In this document: piece after piece, positions 7,052 to 16,668 of the stretch
Layout of the letters: every line of letters begins with the position of its first letter
How positions within the stretch are numbered: the stretch's first letter is position 1
From: Candidatus Heimdallarchaeota archaeon
GTDB lineage: Archaea; Asgardarchaeota; Heimdallarchaeia; Heimdallarchaeales; Heimdallarchaeaceae
Direction of reading: 5' to 3'
NCBI GenBank assembly: GCA_018238545.1
Contig: JABCTC010000034.1
Span: 1-38,192 of the forward strand
Length of the DNA stretch: 38,192 nt
Made by a program: the position numbers and the translations under genes
The notes under the pieces: model-generated
What the model was told of the DNA's origin: nothing
The model's database searches: none
Seen by the model: only the letters and a program-made list of their open reading frames with translations

Positions 7052-10000
7052 ATGAAAACTTGGGAAGAAATAAAAAAAGAACGCGAAAAAGAAAATAGAA
7101 GAATTGTAGACCCTACCAAATCAGTGGTTGAAAAGGGTAATGTTTTAACTTCGCCCAAAACTTGGCAACAAATAAAAGAGGGTCGATTAGGTTCTAGTGA
7201 AACTATCGAAGGCATCAGTAGATTCAAAAGAGAATATACAGGTGAAGATACTGCGGCTAGTGTAATGGCAGATAGAATAAAACCTTATGAAGAAAGAATA
7301 AAAGATATTCCGAAAGCTGATTACAAAATTATAGAAGAAGCTATAAAACAAGGCGATAGAACGAGCGATTATTATATGGGTGGAACTTATGATAGACCTA
7401 CTAGCACTCCAACAATCACACCAAGAGAACCAAGAGAGCCTGAACCGTCAATTATAGGTTCTTTTGATAAGCCTATAACTACTCCTACAATTACAGAAGC
7501 TAAACCTCAAAAACCTGTGGAGAGTTGGAAACTTAGTTTATTGGCAAACAAAAGATTTGAAGAAGGCAGAAAAGCGAGATTAGGTCAACCTAACGAATAC
7601 GATAAAATCAATGAAGAATATCAAATAATGGCACAAGAAGTTGGAGAAGTGGGGATTCTAGGGCAAACGGTCGCTATGCTTCCTTATATGGGTGCTACTA
7701 TAGGTGCTGGGGTAAAGGGAGGTCTTGAAGCTTCCATTGCCGCTGGTGGTATGACTGTGTTAGCTGGTCAATTAGGACCGCAAGCGTTAATACCCGAAGA
7801 AGGAATAACCGTTCCTGTTGCTATGGCTACTGGTTACCACGCTGGTTCTATAACCGCTACCGCTCTTAAATCTTTCGAACTCATGTCAGGTCAATCGTAT
7901 GGTGATCTTATCGATATGGGAGTAGACCACGAAACCGCTGCTTCTATATCCGATGTAGTCGGCGCTTTGAATGCTGGAATTGAACTTGTTCAGTTAAACC
8001 AAATTATGAAGCCTTTTATGAAGGGTTTTAATGCGAACGCAGCAACTTTGGTTAGAAGCCAATTAAACAACAAAGGCAAAAGTGCTTTGATGGGATATGT
8101 AAAATCTTTAGGCGCTGAAACTCTTGAAGAGGTTATGCAAGAAGTAGTTAGTATCTACGGCGAGAAAAAAGGTTTAGAAAGTATGGGACAAGATGCTAGA
8201 TGGACTAAAGCGGACACAGGGAGAGTTTTTGAAACTGGTAAAGCTTCAGTGGGACCATTAGGAATTATTCAAGGGATAACCGGATTGGGTGGTAAAGTCA
8301 TCACTCCTAAATCTTATGTTGGTAAACCTACACCTAGTGAAATTGTGTCGCCAAAAGTTGAACCTATCATTAAAAAAGAGGAAAAATTAGAACCTGAGGT
8401 TATTAAAGACCTTGTTGTAGACGAAATTATTCCAGAAAAAGTTGAAACTATAATCAAAAAAATAAAAGACACCAAAGTAGTCGATGATGAAAACAAACCA
8501 AAAATCGTTTACAGAGGCACAATTAGCGAAACGATCGAAGGGGAACAATTAGGAACATATTTTAGTGATAGTCCTGAAATCGCTGAAATGTATGCTGAAG
8601 AAGTAGATTGGCTTGAAAAAGAAGAAGCAACCGTTCACGAAGTAATGTTGGATATAAAAAAACCTTTTGAATTAGATGCTAAAGGGTCGTTGTGGAATGA
8701 ACTATCGTTATCTGATATTTTGGATAAAGGTGTCGATATTGAAAATCTAGAAAAAAAACAAATAAGTGATATGATGGGGAGTCTTAATTATAGTAAAGAA
8801 GAAGCTATAGCAAAAATTAAAATTAATAATAACACTTCTATCCAGAGTATTGCTGAATATGCAAAAGCGAATGGTTTTGACGGTCTAATTATAAACAATG
8901 TTCGTGATGGGAATAACGAAAAAAGCCTTAAAACCCCAAGTACAACATATGCAGTTTTTGAGCAAGAACAAATTTCGTCTGTTAAGACTACGCCTAAAAT
9001 TAGTTTAATGGAAGAAAAAACAAAAGTCGATCAGGAACCTAAAGTAGAACCCACTAAACCAAGTGTTGTAGAAACTAAAGAAGTTAAGCCTGTAGTTAGC
9101 GTGGTAGAGGAAGAAAAAGTTATCACTGCCGAACCATCAATTAAGAAAGATATCAAACAAAATTCATTCACCAAACTAGCCGACAAATATATCGGTGCAA
9201 CGGCACAAATAGAAGCTGACGAACAAGCACTTAGGGGTGAAGAATTTGCAATCGATTATTTAGAACCTGTTTATGATGAAATAGATCGCAGAGTAAACAA
9301 AGCTGATATATCATCTGAAGATGCTAATTCGTTCTATAATAAACTTGTTGATAGATTAGGTAAAACAGAAGCGGATAACGTTATGTTTGAAACCGGACTT
9401 TATGAATTTACAAAAGTAGAAAAGTCCATTGTTAAAGAAGCAGAAAAACCAACCCTAGTAAATAACCGAGATAATATGTCTTTTGTCAGAGACGAAGAAC
9501 CCTTTACAATCACAAGAGGTAAAGAATACAACTATAAAGGCACAACAGTTAAAGAAAACGTCGTTAAAATAATTGGTATTTCACACGCCAAGAATCAAGT
9601 TAAATATATTGTTAGAGGTAAAAAAGGCGAGTTCTGGGTTGATAAAGGGTTTATCTATCCACAAGTTGTTGATAAAGTTGTGGAGAAACCAAAAGATGCC
9701 ACTAAATTGTCAAGTGTTGTAGAAGCAGAAAATAAGAAACAAGAAGCAAAGATGAAGAAGGATTTAGAAAAGAAAAAAGTAAAATTTGAAAAAGGTTTAG
9801 ATTTGAGATTAAAATTCAGAACCGACAAGTTATCTTTAACAGATGGTGAATATAAACAATACAAAGAATTTGTAAAGTCTGAGTTGAACAGGTCTGATGA
9901 ATTAATATCAAGAGATGTCGTAGCATATAAAGACGAATTAAAATACAAAATAGACCAAGCAATGGAATCTAAAAAGTCTAGAGAAGAATCATTTTCTAAG

Positions 10001-13000
10001 CAAAAGAAAGAAAGAGAACAAAAATCAGATGATGAAGTATATAAAAATATTTCTCTAATAGATAAAATTAAATCATTTGGTTATAAACTTGATGAAACCA
10101 AAAAAGAGTTTGTTTATACTAAAGGTGAAAATGTAATTAGTGTGTCGCTTCCAGGTAGAGGAAATCTATCTTCAATGAACAAACATATAGAAGAAGTTGT
10201 TATCCCTATGATTGAAAAGTTTGAAAAAACAAAAGATAAAACTCTTACCGCTAAATGGGGAGAAACTTATACTGTAAAAGCTATAAAATACAACGGAATT
10301 AAAACTATTGATAGCGATGGAGAAATAGCAAGTTTCAGTTACAAAGATTTTAACGAAACATTGAATGAAGCTAAAAAAGAAACTAAACCTAAAGTCGAGA
10401 AAAAAGCTGAAACAAAACCAAAAACCTATGCGAATGAATATAAAGAAAAAGTCAACAATATCCAAGAACTAAGCGCATGGAGTTCTAAAGATGTTAAAAA
10501 CAAGTATAAAGTAAATGGTACAGGTAAAATCAAATCAGTAAACGAAATAATGATGGATATTAGAAAGTCTTTCAAAGTAGGCATTTCAAGCACTAGATAC
10601 CGTTCAAAGAAAGCATATGCACATTATAAAGTTTTCCCTGGCGTTATTGAATCAAAGATAGTAAACACTATAGAACCTCTTATGCACGAACTAGGTCATC
10701 ATTTGGATCACAGATACAACTTTAGCAAAAATAACGAGGTATTGGTTGATGCTATGGTGGATAATATGCCTGAAGATTTTAAAACAATGTATAAGAAAAA
10801 TGAATTAAGAGGAGAAGCTATTGCAGAGTTTTTAAGAATATATATGACAAGTCCTTTAGATGTCGATGACTTTGCCGGAGAATTTGTAAATGTATTTGAG
10901 TCAACTTTAGAAGATGCCAAAGAACTTAAAAAACTGTTGGCAATCAAAAATGATATTCTAGGTTGGCTAGACGCTTCGTTTGAAGAACAGTTCAATTCAA
11001 CTCTAGTCACTAGACTTGACAACGCTTTTCTAAAGAGTATCAAAAGAGATTTCAAAGGTAATGTTGATATGGCTATCAAAAAAGACTATATGTTCTTGTT
11101 CAATGAACTTCAACCGCTTCAAGATTTAGCGAAATATTCAGAGGAGTTGTCAGGCAAGCCGTTAACCGTTGCAGAGAACCCTTATTTCTTAGCTGACGCA
11201 TCGTTGAATTCTCCAATGGTGGCACAAGCTATAACTGTGGACCAAATGGTAAACCCTAAAGGTGATGTGATAGGCAATTCTTTCAAGTCGGTAGTAGGTA
11301 AGATAGATGTTAAAGAGTATGACGCTTTCTCTAATTACCTAGTTGCAAAAAGAGCAATAGATTATTATGCGAGGGGTAAAAGAGCGTTTTCTGATGACTT
11401 ACCTATATCGTATGTCCAAAAAATGATAGAGAAATACGAATCAGAGAAACCACATTTTGAAACTACTGCAAACGAGTTATATGATTGGTGGCAAACTTTT
11501 ACTAAAGCATGGGTAGTTGACACAGGGTTGATGACAAACGAACTCTATAACAAGATGAAAGAGTTAGAACCTCATTATGTACCGTTCTTCAGACAAAAGG
11601 ACGAAAGTGTTTTGTTGGGTGATGTGGTTAGAGATTTAGCCAAGAAAGGTTATACAGATTTAAGGAATCCAATTAAAAGGTCAAGCGGAGAAGGTTCAGC
11701 AGACCCTATATTTTATCCTATCGAATCAATGATAATAGAAATAGAAAGGTATGTAACAACGGTTAAACGTAGAGAAGTAATGCTTTCAATCCATGAAATC
11801 TATAACAATCTACTTAAAACTGGAACTGAAGCAACTATGGAACAAGGGATAGGAACAATCATAAATAGGGTTAGTCCTAAGATGATGCCTGAAAGTGTAA
11901 CTATGAAAGATAAGAAAATGAATTTAATTTTCAATCTTTATGACGAATTTACAAACACTCTAAACAAAGAAGATAAAGCAGAATATGAATCACTTAAAAA
12001 AGATGTTAAAAAAGGTGATGCTTTAATTGAAGAATTGTATGATTTTTTCCACGAAAGAGGGTTTGATGCATCAGAAGTTGTAAACGCTTCAATCGACGAT
12101 GTTGAAATGGAATTCAAACCTTTGGAGTTCGATAAAGAATCAAATATAATAACCGTTAAAGGCAAAGATGGAAAGACTTATCACTATGAAATATTCGATA
12201 GGTTTTTACTTGAAGCGTTGGTCAAGATGGATAACTCGAATATGGATTCAGCAACTAAACATGTTATAGCTTTTAGAAGAGTAGTTCAATCACTTATAAC
12301 AACATTTAATCCAGTCTTTGTAGCGTTTAATGTTTCACGTGATGCTTTTCATGGTTTTGTAGCGTCTAATATACCTATGCATAAATATCATGCCGAGTTG
12401 TTTAAGGCTCTTTATCAAGAAGTTACAAATGGTGAATGGTCTAAATCATATAGAAGAAGTGGCGGTGGATATGCTTCCCCAACCGGAGCTGATAGAAACG
12501 CACTCAAAGAAAGTATGTCTAAAGTTATTCCGGGCTGGAAAAGAAAACACAAACTGGAAGCGGTTCTTCAATCGATAGAAAAAATATCAGACGCTTTAGA
12601 ACAAGGACCTAGGATTGCAGAATACACTTATATAGTTAAAATGAAAGGCGACACTTTTGAGGGTAGATTAGAAGCTCTTTACGGTGGGAAAGATGTAACT
12701 GTAAACTTCCAAAGAAAAGGTCAAATAATGCGTAGATGGTATGGCAACTTTGTGCCATTCTTGAACCCGGCTTTACAAGGGGTAGACAAAATCGCTCGTA
12801 TGCACACTAAAGAACAAATAGCGAAAACAGCAATCAGAGGTATAGTAAATTTAACCACGTTATCACTTATTCTGTATGGAGTTCATAGAGATGATGACGA
12901 ATACAAAAAAGTTTCAACTTATATTAAAGACAATTATTATCTTTTACCTACCGATACTCCTGGAGTTTATCACAAAATACCGAAACCAAGAGAACTTGGT

Positions 13001-13738
13001 TATATATATAGTTCCACATTTGAAAGAGCGTTGGATTCGTTTATAGACAAGAACCCTGGCGCATGGGACGATTATTTCACTAATTTAGTAAATGTATTCA
13101 TGCCACCGAAAGAAAGTATCTTCAAAGGGTTTACAGATGCACTCAACAATAGAACGTGGTACGGTGGGAACATAGTGCCTTATGCTTATCAGGCTTTACA
13201 AGTGGACCAACAATATACAAACACTACTTCTAAGTTTTCAAGAATGATAGCGAAGATAATTCCCGACAATACTAATTTAAGTAGTCCTATGATCATAGAT
13301 TATATACTGAAGCAATATACCGGAGTTATCGGCAAGTTGGCAATTCCTATGACAGATGATATAAAAGGAAATGCACTAGGATATGTCAAACAAGCGTTCA
13401 CTACAGATGTGGCATACTCAAACAACGATGTTAGAAAGTTTTATGATAGACTCGATAGCATGAAATCAATTGTGGCAACTGCTAAGTTTGGTAGAGAATT
13501 CAAGGGTATAAATGAAATGAAGGCATATGAACTATATCAAATAGCGTACGACTCTATAAAAGAACTATCTGCAATATATGAACAGATAGATAAAATGAGC
13601 GATAAAGACTACGCCAAAGTTACTAAGGACCTAGAAGTTATAGGTATGAGCCGTGATGATGTTAAAAGACTTATCAAACTCGAGATATTAAATGTTGCAG
13701 AATTTTCAAATAAACAGTATGATGAATATATAAAATAG
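7052..13738 (+). CDS. Giant polyvalent virion protein: ART-like, zincin and LPD38-like domains
   Basis: The ATG at 7052 follows AAGGAGGTAGG. The 2228-residue protein looks like phage large polyvalent proteins that are packaged and injected. Domains: a Gly/Ala-rich, possibly membrane-active segment at about 200-330 (AAGGMTVLAGQLG, AGSITATALKSFELMSG); an ADP-ribosyltransferase-like domain at about 484-630, with IVYRGT (Y487-T490), GTYFSDSPEIAEMYAEE (YFSD at 503-506) and DGLIINNV from D610; charged coiled coil at about 890-1010; a zincin domain with HELGH at 1212-1216 and a possible third ligand in GEAIAEF; then, from about 1380 to the end, an LPD38-like region (FNPVFVAFNVSRDAFHGF, WYGNFVPFLNPALQG). 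I infer host takeover or wall penetration at entry; ART target and protease substrate are unknown. The ART assignment rests on motif resemblance, and the catalytic Glu is not fixed with certainty. Confidence 0.8.
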   Translation: MKTWEEIKKEREKENRRIVDPTKSVVEKGNVLTSPKTWQQIKEGRLGSSETIEGISRFKREYTGEDTAASVMADRIKPYEERIKDIPKADYKIIEEAIKQGDRTSDYYMGGTYDRPTSTPTITPREPREPEPSIIGSFDKPITTPTITEAKPQKPVESWKLSLLANKRFEEGRKARLGQPNEYDKINEEYQIMAQEVGEVGILGQTVAMLPYMGATIGAGVKGGLEASIAAGGMTVLAGQLGPQALIPEEGITVPVAMATGYHAGSITATALKSFELMSGQSYGDLIDMGVDHETAASISDVVGALNAGIELVQLNQIMKPFMKGFNANAATLVRSQLNNKGKSALMGYVKSLGAETLEEVMQEVVSIYGEKKGLESMGQDARWTKADTGRVFETGKASVGPLGIIQGITGLGGKVITPKSYVGKPTPSEIVSPKVEPIIKKEEKLEPEVIKDLVVDEIIPEKVETIIKKIKDTKVVDDENKPKIVYRGTISETIEGEQLGTYFSDSPEIAEMYAEEVDWLEKEEATVHEVMLDIKKPFELDAKGSLWNELSLSDILDKGVDIENLEKKQISDMMGSLNYSKEEAIAKIKINNNTSIQSIAEYAKANGFDGLIINNVRDGNNEKSLKTPSTTYAVFEQEQISSVKTTPKISLMEEKTKVDQEPKVEPTKPSVVETKEVKPVVSVVEEEKVITAEPSIKKDIKQNSFTKLADKYIGATAQIEADEQALRGEEFAIDYLEPVYDEIDRRVNKADISSEDANSFYNKLVDRLGKTEADNVMFETGLYEFTKVEKSIVKEAEKPTLVNNRDNMSFVRDEEPFTITRGKEYNYKGTTVKENVVKIIGISHAKNQVKYIVRGKKGEFWVDKGFIYPQVVDKVVEKPKDATKLSSVVEAENKKQEAKMKKDLEKKKVKFEKGLDLRLKFRTDKLSLTDGEYKQYKEFVKSELNRSDELISRDVVAYKDELKYKIDQAMESKKSREESFSKQKKEREQKSDDEVYKNISLIDKIKSFGYKLDETKKEFVYTKGENVISVSLPGRGNLSSMNKHIEEVVIPMIEKFEKTKDKTLTAKWGETYTVKAIKYNGIKTIDSDGEIASFSYKDFNETLNEAKKETKPKVEKKAETKPKTYANEYKEKVNNIQELSAWSSKDVKNKYKVNGTGKIKSVNEIMMDIRKSFKVGISSTRYRSKKAYAHYKVFPGVIESKIVNTIEPLMHELGHHLDHRYNFSKNNEVLVDAMVDNMPEDFKTMYKKNELRGEAIAEFLRIYMTSPLDVDDFAGEFVNVFESTLEDAKELKKLLAIKNDILGWLDASFEEQFNSTLVTRLDNAFLKSIKRDFKGNVDMAIKKDYMFLFNELQPLQDLAKYSEELSGKPLTVAENPYFLADASLNSPMVAQAITVDQMVNPKGDVIGNSFKSVVGKIDVKEYDAFSNYLVAKRAIDYYARGKRAFSDDLPISYVQKMIEKYESEKPHFETTANELYDWWQTFTKAWVVDTGLMTNELYNKMKELEPHYVPFFRQKDESVLLGDVVRDLAKKGYTDLRNPIKRSSGEGSADPIFYPIESMIIEIERYVTTVKRREVMLSIHEIYNNLLKTGTEATMEQGIGTIINRVSPKMMPESVTMKDKKMNLIFNLYDEFTNTLNKEDKAEYESLKKDVKKGDALIEELYDFFHERGFDASEVVNASIDDVEMEFKPLEFDKESNIITVKGKDGKTYHYEIFDRFLLEALVKMDNSNMDSATKHVIAFRRVVQSLITTFNPVFVAFNVSRDAFHGFVASNIPMHKYHAELFKALYQEVTNGEWSKSYRRSGGGYASPTGADRNALKESMSKVIPGWKRKHKLEAVLQSIEKISDALEQGPRIAEYTYIVKMKGDTFEGRLEALYGGKDVTVNFQRKGQIMRRWYGNFVPFLNPALQGVDKIARMHTKEQIAKTAIRGIVNLTTLSLILYGVHRDDDEYKKVSTYIKDNYYLLPTDTPGVYHKIPKPRELGYIYSSTFERALDSFIDKNPGAWDDYFTNLVNVFMPPKESIFKGFTDALNNRTWYGGNIVPYAYQALQVDQQYTNTTSKFSRMIAKIIPDNTNLSSPMIIDYILKQYTGVIGKLAIPMTDDIKGNALGYVKQAFTTDVAYSNNDVRKFYDRLDSMKSIVATAKFGREFKGINEMKAYELYQIAYDSIKELSAIYEQIDKMSDKDYAKVTKDLEVIGMSRDDVKRLIKLEILNVAEFSNKQYDEYIK

Positions 13739-13752
13739 TTTGCCCTCCTTTA

Positions 13753-13785
13753 GAGGTCCACTTAGAAATAGGTGGGCTTCGTTTT
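13753..13785 (+). terminator. Rho-independent terminator of the late operon
   Basis: A nine-pair stem with two G-U pairs (13753-13761 with 13772-13780) and a ten-base loop is followed by GTTTT. It begins 15 bases after the stop of the 2228-residue gene and would end rightward late transcription. Confidence 0.75.
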
Positions 13786-13795
13786 CGCATTAAAA

Positions 13796-13819
13796 AAAGA
13801 CTCTAATTAAAGAGTCTTT
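13796..13819. terminator. Bidirectional terminator between convergent operons
   Basis: AAAGACTCT and AGAGTCTTT form a perfect nine-pair stem with loop AATTAA. The top strand has a run of A before the stem and T after it, so it can work on both strands. It overlaps the stop of the leftward MBL gene (13818-13820), which lies inside the stem. It separates the late rightward and early leftward transcripts. Confidence 0.85.
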
Positions 13820-14546
13820 AAATTTCATTCCTCCATTCATATCCATTACTCACAATATCAGTTTCGATATTAAACTCGTTCTGTATCTCTCGCTTATACA
13901 TTTCGCCATTAGAATTATTTGCCGATAAATGTAATAACATTATCACACTTGTTTTTTCAATGTCTGTACTTCTTAGAAACTCTTGAACATCATCAAAACC
14001 GAAATGCGTTCTCATAATTCTTTTAGCTAAGGTTATATTTATTCTCTCGCTTTCGATATTCTTAGTCATCGTATCAAGATCATAGTTGCATTCGATCATA
14101 TAAACATCAATATTTTTAAATACATTCTTCAAATAATAAGTATCGGTAGCGAATACAATCTTTTCTCCTGATGGTGCCATAATCAGATAACCATAAGGAT
14201 TGTCACAATCATGTCTAACTTCAAAAGGGATAACTTTAAAGTTGCCTATTTTAACACTCTCATTTGGCTCTAGTGCGATTTTATGATGTGATGGTGTGTT
14301 TATATGCTCTAGGGTTTCTTTGCTACTGTATACATCTATTCCTAGCTTAATTAAGTCACTTGCCGATTTGGAGTGGTCTAAGTGTTCGTGAGTTAACAAA
14401 CAACCTTTAACCCTCGATACATCAAATCCAACTCCCTTCTTAATATCTTTGATATTGATACCACACTCGAGAAACAGGGTTTCTCCCGAATCTTCAAGTG
14501 TGTAAAAGTTACCTTTCGATGATGAACCGAAACATTTAATAATCAT
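13818..14546 (-). CDS. MBL-fold metallohydrolase
   Basis: The 242-residue product has a complete metallo-beta-lactamase-fold metal site: THEHLDHS (H53, H55, D57, H58), VRHD, ATDT and a late His in LLHLSANNS. The start FGSSSKGN and the ECNYD segment are typical of small phage MBL hydrolases related to YycJ/RNase Z-like nucleases. I infer a nuclease or phosphodiesterase acting on DNA or RNA during early infection. It lies in the RecT/SSB/ATPase operon, where an exonuclease would be expected and none is otherwise seen. Its ATG overlaps the stop of the HD gene by one base. No beta-CASP insert is present at this length. Confidence 0.9.
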   Translation of the reverse strand: MIIKCFGSSSKGNFYTLEDSGETLFLECGINIKDIKKGVGFDVSRVKGCLLTHEHLDHSKSASDLIKLGIDVYSSKETLEHINTPSHHKIALEPNESVKIGNFKVIPFEVRHDCDNPYGYLIMAPSGEKIVFATDTYYLKNVFKNIDVYMIECNYDLDTMTKNIESERINITLAKRIMRTHFGFDDVQEFLRSTDIEKTSVIMLLHLSANNSNGEMYKREIQNEFNIETDIVSNGYEWRNEI

Positions 14547-15079
14547 TAGACTTCTACAACTCTAGATGCCCACATATCAGCAAAGTGTAGAATCATCATA
14601 AGTCTCGTTTCTTTTCCGTTTATAGTTCTTCCATCAGGTGTATAAAGTCCGTTATGAAACTTTATAGCGATTGCTGTTTCTCTAGTCAAATCAATAAATT
14701 TAGATGCAATCATAAGCGATAAATCTTGATGTTCGATTACTATATTTTTGTTGACTACATAAGGTTTAGCATCTGAAATCTTACCGCTTTTTAAAATGTT
14801 ATCTTGATACATAATTTCGCCGAATGCTCCCATTTTACCTATATCGTGTAATAAACAACTGACAATCAGATCGTTTTTATCAACCAACCCAGCCATCGGC
14901 ATTACCGATGCGATTGCATATACATTTAGAGAATGTTCCAACAAACCTTTTTCTCTGCATAAATGGTTTTGTGAACTTGCCGGTGCTGTGTAGAACCCCA
15001 TTTGTACAAGATGGTCAATCAATTTTCCCATTCCTTTAATCTCTGTTGATAATAATAATTCGTTAAACTTAATATCCAC
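14546..15079 (-). CDS. HD-domain phosphohydrolase
   Basis: This 177-residue protein shows an HD-family metal site: GLLEHSLNVY (H49), CLLHDIGK (H78, D79), then VIEHQDLSLM and IAIKFHNG, and a final Asp in ILHFADMWASR. HD proteins hydrolyse phosphate esters of nucleotides, second messengers or nucleic acids. The GTG start at 15077-15079 follows AGGAGG on the minus strand. It is co-transcribed between recT and the MBL gene, so a role in nucleotide handling during replication or recombination, or in removing a host signalling nucleotide, is possible. The substrate cannot be read from sequence. Confidence 0.85.
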   Translation of the reverse strand: MDIKFNELLLSTEIKGMGKLIDHLVQMGFYTAPASSQNHLCREKGLLEHSLNVYAIASVMPMAGLVDKNDLIVSCLLHDIGKMGAFGEIMYQDNILKSGKISDAKPYVVNKNIVIEHQDLSLMIASKFIDLTRETAIAIKFHNGLYTPDGRTINGKETRLMMILHFADMWASRVVEV

Positions 15080-15094
15080 TATGTTTCCTCCTTT

Positions 15095-15994
15095 TTATTT
15101 CGTCCAATCAGGCGCTTCGTCATCATCTTCTAAATTTGCGAATGGTGTTTCTTGTTCAACTTCTTCAACTTCTATTTCAACCACATCTTCTTTTTTAAAG
15201 TCTAATGGTTTTGAATTGGCTTGTTCTTTCTTTTCTTCTTTTGGATCATCAACGATTTCATATTCATCATCATTACTTCTGTTAAACGATTCAACAACAA
15301 GAGAATTAGCATCGCTCGAAGAATTAAGAAACATTTTAACTGCTCTGTTTATTACTGTTTTCTTAGCCATTTCACTAGCGAAGTTTCTATGAGCCTTGCT
15401 ATCACCTTTCATAGCGCCCATATTCCAGGCTGACTTAATTTGTTTCATTGTCATTATCTCGATATAATTAGGTTTTCCTTCTCTAACCACGATTGCGTAA
15501 GCTGCAATTATGTCATTATCTAAATTTTCTAGCGAAGTTTCGTGAACTGTAATTTTGGTAAGTCCCGTTTCAAGACTTTTTTCAAACTTAAAAGTATCAC
15601 CTTTATTTATTGTATTTGCAAACACATCTACTATGTTAGGAACTGCCGCTTTAGTTGCTGCAACTGCACCGAAATAACTTTTGTCACAACAAAGTTTCTT
15701 GCCTCTAACTATGAAATAACATTGCTTCTTAGCCGGACTAAGGTTCTGAAAAATCATATCTAGTAGCGCATTATATACAGAGTCTTTCGTACAAACCTCT
15801 AGTGCGTTCTTACCTGCCTTATCCTCTGTTTCTTGAAGTATAAGCCATGCTGATTTTAGAGCGTTACTCATTGAATAATTTGGGTTTATATCGAATTTCT
15901 TTTCTTCAATCATACTCATCAATTTGTTTTCAACCGCTTCAACGGTGTTCTCGGTAGCATCTAACAATGCTAGCGACTTAGTTTTTTTAGCCAT
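15095..15994 (-). CDS. recT: RecT-family single-strand annealing protein
   Basis: The 299-residue product matches RecT (PF03837): an N-terminal helical part, then NLSPAKKQCYFIVRGKKLCC, YFGAVAATKAAVPN, and IMTMKQIKSAWNMG with following RNFASEMAKKTVINRAVK. The C-terminal 80 residues are acidic and disordered (DDPKEEKKEQANS, VEIEVEEVEQETPFANLE). RecT anneals complementary single strands and promotes strand invasion, usually with a partner exonuclease. No RecE is present; the SbcC-like ATPase and MBL protein of the same operon are the candidate partners. A good minus-strand AAGGAGGG precedes the ATG. It overlaps the upstream AbrB-like gene by 25 bases. Confidence 0.92.
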   Translation of the reverse strand: MAKKTKSLALLDATENTVEAVENKLMSMIEEKKFDINPNYSMSNALKSAWLILQETEDKAGKNALEVCTKDSVYNALLDMIFQNLSPAKKQCYFIVRGKKLCCDKSYFGAVAATKAAVPNIVDVFANTINKGDTFKFEKSLETGLTKITVHETSLENLDNDIIAAYAIVVREGKPNYIEIMTMKQIKSAWNMGAMKGDSKAHRNFASEMAKKTVINRAVKMFLNSSSDANSLVVESFNRSNDDEYEIVDDPKEEKKEQANSKPLDFKKEDVVEIEVEEVEQETPFANLEDDDEAPDWTK

Positions 15995-16155
15995 TTGTTA
16001 CCCTCCTTCGATTTTTTGATAATGATTCGATCTTTCTTCAAATCATATTCCACTTGTACTTTCTGCCCTTCGTTCCACCCCATAAATCCTATGAAAGATT
16101 TAGGTAGTGTGATTCCTATACTGTTTCCTATCCTCATTAGTTTTCTCTCGTCCAT
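15970..16155 (-). CDS. AbrB/SpoVT-like DNA-binding protein
   Basis: The 61-residue product has the swapped-hairpin AbrB/MazE pattern: RKLMRIGNSIGITLPKSF, then GWNEGQKVQVEYDLKKDRII. Such dimers bind DNA as transition-state regulators or as antitoxins. No toxin gene is adjacent: the next gene downstream is recT. I therefore favour a transcriptional regulator of this operon. An AAAGGAGG ribosome site and its own TGTTATAAT promoter precede it, and a terminator separates it from ssb. It overlaps the start of recT. Confidence 0.88.
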   Translation of the reverse strand: MDERKLMRIGNSIGITLPKSFIGFMGWNEGQKVQVEYDLKKDRIIIKKSKEGNKWLKKLSR

Positions 16156-16174
16156 ATATGCCTCCTTTACATAT

Positions 16175-16183
16175 ATTATAACA
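16175..16183 (-). promoter_or_regulatory. Leftward extended -10 promoter for abrB-like/recT
   Basis: On the minus strand this reads TGTTATAAT, a TGn-extended perfect -10. It lies in an AT-rich inverted repeat (ATATATTATAACATATATAA on the plus strand) just upstream of the AbrB-like gene. A protein binding the AT-rich symmetric site, perhaps the AbrB-like product itself, could control it. Confidence 0.55.
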
Positions 16184-16200
16184 TATATAATAACGCACGG

Positions 16201-16225
16201 AAAGAAAAACCGAACTTAATCGGTT
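16201..16225 (-). terminator. Leftward terminator after ssb
   Basis: On the minus strand AACCGA, loop TTAAGT and TCGGTT form a six-pair stem followed by TTTCTTT. It starts four bases after the ssb stop. With the internal promoter at 16175 it divides the leftward operon into two units. Confidence 0.7.
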
Positions 16226-16229
16226 AATC

Positions 16230-16628
16230 TTAAAACGGGGTTTCGCTTCCGTCCACTGTTTCAAACTTGCTAAAATCATATTCATCATTTGATTTACTAG
16301 TTGGTTCGTTACCCGTTTCTGATTTCTTAGATAAAAACTCAACTCTTTCAGCTACGATCTTGGTTCCGTAAACAGTTTTGCCATCTTTCTCGTAGTTGCT
16401 ATTTTGCACGCTTCCCCTAATTGCTACTCGGCTACCTTTCACTAGATAATTAGCCACATTCTCGGCTGTTTTTCCCCAACATTCAATATTGAAGAAATCT
16501 GTTTTCTTTTCCTTTGAAAATTCTCTGTCAACAGCTATAGAAAATTTTGCTACAGCTTTACCGCTTCCAGCTACAAATTTAAGTTCAGGATCTTTTGTTA
16601 ATCTTGCGATCAAAATTATACTATTCAT
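16230..16628 (-). CDS. ssb: Single-stranded DNA-binding protein
   Basis: The 132-residue protein has a full OB-fold SSB pattern: MNSIILIARLTKDPELKF, VAKFSIAVDR, then FFNIECWGKTAENVANYL, KGSRVAIRGSVQ and a short linker. The C-terminal tip DGSETPF resembles the DDDLPF interaction peptide but carries fewer acids, so partner binding may be altered. SSB coats ssDNA at phage forks and loads recombination proteins. It lies between the SbcC-like ATPase and the AbrB-like/recT unit, and is followed by a terminator. Confidence 0.95.
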   Translation of the reverse strand: MNSIILIARLTKDPELKFVAGSGKAVAKFSIAVDREFSKEKKTDFFNIECWGKTAENVANYLVKGSRVAIRGSVQNSNYEKDGKTVYGTKIVAERVEFLSKKSETGNEPTSKSNDEYDFSKFETVDGSETPF

Positions 16629-16668
16629 ATTTACCTCCTAAAGTAATATCCATTTCTCTGAATTTCAT

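Noticed and set aside
12390..12578. Rightward 62-residue open frame inside the polyvalent gene
   Set aside because: It overlaps a well-supported coding region in another frame and has no recognisable protein pattern.
15081..15433. Rightward open frames with Ser/Phe-rich products
   Set aside because: They are antisense shadows of the acidic end of recT, without ribosome sites.
15970..16155. Antitoxin of a toxin-antitoxin pair (AbrB-like protein)
   Set aside because: No toxin-like gene is adjacent; the neighbour is recT, so a regulator fits better.
16100..16342. Leftward 80-residue open frame
   Set aside because: It lies across the ssb end, a terminator and a promoter, in another frame; it has no ribosome site.
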